NCBI RefSeq assembly: GCF_000972385.1
Contig: NZ_JXTE01000023.1
Coordinates: 106,500-170,499 of the forward strand
Source of the DNA: Streptomyces sp. WM6386
GTDB taxonomy: Bacteria; Actinomycetota; Actinomycetes; Streptomycetales; Streptomycetaceae
Direction: 5' to 3'
Length of the DNA stretch: 64,000 bases
The position numbers and the translations under genes were made by a program. The notes under the pieces are model-generated. The model had not been told where the DNA came from and searched no databases. It saw only the letters and a program-made list of their open reading frames with translations. This document shows positions 62,924-64,000 of this stretch, in pieces (the first letter of the stretch is position 1; each line of letters begins with the position of its first letter).

Positions 62924-63856
62924 TCAGAACACCGACAGCCCCGTGAGCGTCGTGAACCTGTCCAGGGCGGCCACTCCCGCCACCGAGTTGCCCCGCTCGT
63001 CCAGCCCCGGACTCCACACGCACAGCGTGCAGCGGCCCGGTACCACCGCGATGATCCCGCCGCCGACCCCGCTCTTGCCCGGCAGACCGACCCGGTAGGC
63101 GAATTCCCCCGCCGCGTCGTACGTCCCACAGGTCAGCATCACCGCGTTGACCTGCTTGGCCTGGCTGCGGGTGAGCAGGCGGGTGCCGTCGGCGCGGATG
63201 CCGTGGCGGGCCAGGAAGGAGGTGGCGAGGGCCAGGTCGGCGCAGGACGCCAGGAGGGAGCACTGGCGGAAGTACTGGTCGAGCAAGGCCGGGACGGGGT
63301 TGTCGATGTTGCCGTACGCCGCCATGAAGTGGGCGAGGGCGGCGTTGCGATCGCCGTGGGCGGACTCGGAGGCGGCGACCTCCTCGTCGAAGTCCAGCTC
63401 CGGGTTGGCGCTCTCGGCGCGGAGGAACGACAGGAGTTCTCCGGCGGCGTCTCCGGTACGGGTCTGGAGGCGGTCGGTGACGACGAGCGCGCCCGCGTTG
63501 ATGAAGGGGTTGCGCGGGATGCCGTTCTCGTACTCCAGCTGGACCAGGGAGTTGAAGGGGTTGCCGGAGGGTTCGCGGCCCACGTGCTCCCAGAGTGCGT
63601 CGCCCTCGCGGGCCAGGTCGAGGGCGAGGGTGAAGACCTTGGTGATGGACTGGGTGGAGAACGGCTGCCGCCAGTCCCCCACGCCGTACACCGTGCCGTC
63701 CAGTTCCGCGACGGCCATACCGAAGCGGCGCGGGTCGCAGGCGGCGAGCGCCGGGATGTAGTCGGCGGGCCGGCCGCGCCCCGGGGTGCGTTCGATCTCC
63801 TCGGCGATGCGTGCCAGGACCGGCTCGAAGGTCATGGACGAAGTCATGATCACCAT
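62924..63856 (-). CDS. glsA: Glutaminase
   Basis: 310 residues of the serine-dependent beta-lactamase-like glutaminase family, hydrolysing L-glutamine to glutamate and ammonia. Catalytic motif STQSITKVFTLALD holds the S-x-x-K; GNPFNSLVQLE, NPFINAGALVV, and GLPGKSGVGGGI complete the active site. ATG 63856 has GGAGG four bases ahead; ATG 63847 is a second option. It lies 46 bp downstream of the end of an aspartate ammonia-lyase gene on the same strand, a pairing that fits nitrogen release from amino acids. Confidence 0.93.
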   Translation of the reverse strand: MVIMTSSMTFEPVLARIAEEIERTPGRGRPADYIPALAACDPRRFGMAVAELDGTVYGVGDWRQPFSTQSITKVFTLALDLAREGDALWEHVGREPSGNPFNSLVQLEYENGIPRNPFINAGALVVTDRLQTRTGDAAGELLSFLRAESANPELDFDEEVAASESAHGDRNAALAHFMAAYGNIDNPVPALLDQYFRQCSLLASCADLALATSFLARHGIRADGTRLLTRSQAKQVNAVMLTCGTYDAAGEFAYRVGLPGKSGVGGGIIAVVPGRCTLCVWSPGLDERGNSVAGVAALDRFTTLTGLSVF

Positions 63857-63902
63857 TGTGCCTCCGGGCCGGTCAGGGCGCGCATCAGCGGGCCGGGAAG
63901 GG

Positions 63903-64000
63903 TCAGGCCAGGGCCCGGCCGGTGCCCGCGACGACCTCGGGACGCAGCAGGTCGGCGAGGGTCTCGGCGGGCAACAGGCCCTTCTCCAGGACGAGTTCGG
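63903..64000 (-). CDS. aspA: Aspartate ammonia-lyase, C-terminal fragment
   Basis: Only the last 31 codons lie in the window, ending GLLPAETLADLLRPEVVAG... before the TGA. The order LVLEKG, then an LL(R/D)PE helix, is the closing segment of fumarase/aspartase-type lyases. With a glutaminase next door, aspartate ammonia-lyase is the best guess, though fumarase C would look alike here. Confidence 0.55.
   Translation of the reverse strand, partial: ELVLEKGLLPAETLADLLRPEVVAGTGRALA

Overview
The window looks like a stretch of Streptomyces chromosome. It is very GC-rich with strong third-position G/C, uses GTG starts freely, has gene ends overlapping by ATGA or GTGA, and carries typical Streptomyces families (SpoIIE phosphatase with PAS/GAF, MEDS-domain anti-sigma pair, DUF6479, TPR-linked Ser/Thr kinase, AfsR-like ATPase). 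I assign the genus from memory of these families. I see no rRNA, tRNA, insertion sequence, prophage or CRISPR array.

Layout. 0-5 kb: the 3' part of a penicillin-acylase-like gene, then a three-gene minus-strand cluster (proline-rich membrane protein, 118-aa protein, large membrane protein); two of these proteins share an unusual HSTFAVG-HARA tag. 5-9.6 kb: an acyl-CoA synthetase/nitronate monooxygenase pair divergent from a Tat-exported serine hydrolase. 9.6-16 kb: a MocR-type regulator divergent from a DJ-1/PfpI protein, then a TIR protein next to a TIR-like/NACHT/HEAT protein, which looks like an immune module. 16-22 kb: FAD oxidoreductase, kinase with TPR repeats, DUF2236 oxygenase, acyl-CoA dehydrogenase behind a KstR-type box. 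22-27 kb: cobalamin riboswitch with cbtB-cbtA, a degenerate histidine-phosphatase homologue, a Cys-rich metal-binding protein, and a dhaKLM dihydroxyacetone kinase operon.

27-33.8 kb: GH75 chitosanase and a divergent FN3 lipoprotein with a DasR-like site, PadR regulator, 2,4-dienoyl-CoA reductase and M20 peptidase. 33.8-39.6 kb: small and secreted proteins, a PAS-PAS-GAF-SpoIIE phosphatase, methyltransferase, MarR. 39.6-46.8 kb: GNAT acetyltransferase, an internally deleted oxidoreductase, a molybdopterin oxidoreductase with its reductase partner, 8-oxoguanine deaminase, acetyl-xylan-type esterase and beta-lactamase-like esterase. 46.9-53.8 kb: GntR/UTRA regulator, two MEDS-domain stress-signalling proteins, AfsR-like ATPase, two methyltransferases, NTF2-like protein. 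54-59 kb: a short Rho paralogue behind a structured C-rich leader, followed by a second NACHT/HEAT protein. 59-64 kb: D,D-carboxypeptidase, two polyprenol-dependent mannosyltransferases, glutaminase, and the end of aspartate ammonia-lyase.

Most genes are metabolic or regulatory singletons and pairs. The parts most likely to hold undescribed biology are the two NACHT loci, the HSTFAVG-tagged membrane cluster, and the Rho paralogue with its leader. At the regulatory level several genes have a TAnnnT hexamer exactly 6 nt before the start codon, which suggests leaderless transcripts.
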